Shown piece after piece: positions 5,887 to 6,550 of a stretch of DNA of 6,550 nucleotides. Origin of the DNA: Leptospira sp. (GTDB lineage Bacteria; Spirochaetota; Leptospiria; Leptospirales; Leptospiraceae); assembly GCA_025457985.1 (NCBI GenBank), contig JALOTI010000234.1, positions 1-6,550 of the forward strand, given 5' to 3'. Both the position numbers and the translations under genes were made by a program. Numbering within the stretch: the stretch's first letter is position 1; every line of letters begins with the position of its first letter. The notes beneath the pieces were generated by a model, which saw nothing but the letters and a program-made list of their open reading frames with translations, ran no database searches and was not told the origin of the DNA.

Positions 5887-6203
5887 TCATGGCGAGATAA
5901 TTTTTAGAAAAAATGGTTCTATTGATTTCCAAAAACTCCTTGGGTCTTCGGCAAAGGGAAGATGACCCGTAGGTAAAACTTGTAAATCCGAATCTTGGAT
6001 ACATTTTCGAAACTTCTTTCCTATAGACACAGGAATCACTGGATCATACTTTCCCCAGACCAATTGTACGGGGATCTTAAGGGAGGAAAGTTTTTCCGAT
6101 AGGTTCACCTTAGAGTCTAAAAAACTTTTCCAAATCATTGCATTGGTTTGAATCGCCTGAGGCAAGGCCTTCACTTGGCGGCCAGAGATAATCCAATATA
6201 ATA
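5887..6203 (-). pseudogene. Alpha/beta hydrolase, C-terminal half only (5' part lost at a suspected join)
   Basis: The frame ending with TGA at 5889-5887 encodes the last part of an alpha/beta-hydrolase-fold protein. It shows the strand IPVQLVWGKYDPVIP with the likely catalytic acid Asp (codon 6045-6043) and, after a helix, LPTGHLPFAEDP with the likely catalytic His (codon 5964-5962). The segment before it (about 6200-6080) is helical cap-like sequence. The nucleophile elbow GxSxG and the whole N-terminal half are absent. Upstream of about 6200 the frame runs antisense through Ala-rich coding sequence of the other strand, so an apparent Met at 6243 is not a real start. It is probably an intact gene cut by a chimeric join, less likely a real deletion. 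Substrate unknown. The Crp-like gene follows downstream. Confidence 0.7.
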
Positions 6204-6377
6204 AAAACAGCCCCAGCGGCCAGTACTGCGGCGACTGACGCAAAGGCCCCTACGGGAAAAGAACCGCTCACAGTACGTGCAGAATTTGAGGTCAAGGGCG
6301 ACTATGAAGATGTGGCTGCATTGGCCAAAGTAGAGAATGAATTCCTCGATAAGGGGAAGGATGTGTTTGTGATGTAG
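6204..6377 (+). CDS. C-terminal end of an unidentified protein, GC-richer foreign-looking segment (5' end missing)
   Basis: The plus frame is open from 6192 and ends in TAG at 6375-6377. It reads as an Ala/Thr/Pro-rich linker (APAASTAATDAKAPTG) followed by a compact domain end (PLTVRAEFEVKGDYEDVAALAKVENEF...DVFVM). Codons favour G/C in the third position (GCC, GCG, CTC, GTG), unlike the genes to the left. I do not recognise the family. Because an ilvC-like gene begins 138 bp downstream, an ilv-operon protein such as the acetolactate synthase small subunit is possible, but this is a guess from position only. The true 5' boundary is near the suspected join at about 6195-6210. Confidence 0.5.
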   Translation, partial: KTAPAASTAATDAKAPTGKEPLTVRAEFEVKGDYEDVAALAKVENEFLDKGKDVFVM

Positions 6378-6507
6378 TGGGCAGTGGGCAGATGGCAGCA
6401 AAGACAAAGAAAAAAACAACAACCAATAACCAATTATTCTTAACAACAGGATGACAGTGGCAGCAAGGCGGTAAAGTTCTGCCATCTGCAAACTGCCATC
6501 TACAAAC
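6376..6507. repeat. Heptamer-based tandem repeats and an inverted repeat in a 138-bp spacer
   Basis: The spacer 6378-6515 has AGTGGGC twice (6376-6389), AACCAAT twice (6421-6434), and TGCCATCTGCAAAC followed by TGCCATCTACAAAC (6480-6507, one mismatch, unit 14 = 2 x 7). GCAGATGGCAG (6388-6398) is the exact reverse complement of CTGCCATCTGC (6479-6489), which could form an 11-bp stem around an 80-base loop. I recall such low-complexity spacers from Bacteroidetes genomes; none occurs in the left 6 kb. Confidence 0.7.
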
Positions 6508-6515
6508 TGAACAAA

Positions 6516-6550
6516 ATGGCAAAACTGAACTTCGGCGGCGTAGAGGAAAA
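6516..6550 (+). CDS. ilvC: Start of a ketol-acid reductoisomerase-like gene (Bacteroidetes type), partial
   Basis: The last 35 bases encode MAKLNFGGVEE and run off the right edge. From memory, this matches the N-terminus of Bacteroidetes ketol-acid reductoisomerase, which continues with a VVTREEFPLEKA-like segment. That enzyme converts acetolactate in branched-chain amino acid synthesis using NADPH. Leptospira and E. coli enzymes begin differently. No clear Shine-Dalgarno precedes the ATG, which is usual for Bacteroidetes. Eleven residues are little evidence, so the name is tentative. Confidence 0.5.
   Translation, partial: MAKLNFGGVEE

Noticed and set aside
5798..6004. Minus-strand 68-codon frame, and the ATGA overlap at the hydrolase stop (5887-5890)
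   Set aside because: The product has no recognisable pattern and overlaps both the hydrolase end and the Crp-like start in another frame; the four-base overlap looks coincidental.
6110..6522. Minus-strand frames with hydrophobic or cysteine-rich products
   Set aside because: They are antisense to an Ala-rich coding segment and a repeat-rich spacer, which creates Val/Leu/Cys-rich shadows; the plus strand has the convincing coding signal.

Overview
Most of the window (about 1 to 6200) reads as a moderately AT-rich spirochaete chromosome, most likely a Leptospira species. I base this on protein style (PAS-rich sensor kinases, short Crp/Fnr-like regulators with a Bacteroidetes/Leptospira-type C-terminal helix-turn-helix, a small outer-membrane barrel, AGGAGG-type ribosome sites with some TTG starts), not on a marker gene. 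The last ~345 bases look different: GC-richer codons, 7-base tandem repeats between genes, and a gene start that I recognise as Bacteroidetes-type ketol-acid reductoisomerase. The window therefore probably contains a chimeric join near 6200.

Left block, minus strand (2190 down to 1): a Crp/Fnr-family regulator, then a signal-peptide-bearing putative outer-membrane beta-barrel protein, then an exported-looking Acg-family nitroreductase-like flavoprotein that runs off the left edge. The last two are 19 bp apart and look like an operon. Inside the 3' end of the regulator gene is a perfect 18-bp palindrome containing the textbook FNR site TTGAT-N4-ATCAA, placed where it could control the barrel/flavoprotein operon. 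The regulator's recognition helix carries the E..SR residues that FNR uses to read TTGAT.

Central block, plus strand (2325 to 5191): a PAS-PAS-GAF-PAS sensor histidine kinase followed at once by a stand-alone receiver-domain response regulator. The kinase is broken twice between its N box and G1 box: an in-frame TAA at 4413-4415, after which homologous-looking sequence continues in the same frame, and a perfect 16-bp tandem duplication at 4485-4516 that shifts the frame. Its G1, F and G2 boxes are left in a separate reading frame. The response regulator is intact.

Right block, minus strand (about 6200 down to 5253): the C-terminal half of an alpha/beta hydrolase, cut off by the suspected join, then a second Crp/Fnr-like regulator with a TTG start. 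Beyond the join, on the plus strand, lie the C-terminus of an unidentified protein, a repeat-rich spacer, and the first codons of an ilvC-like gene running off the right edge. No RNA genes, CRISPR arrays or insertion sequences were seen, and no gene-free stretch exceeds 300 bases.
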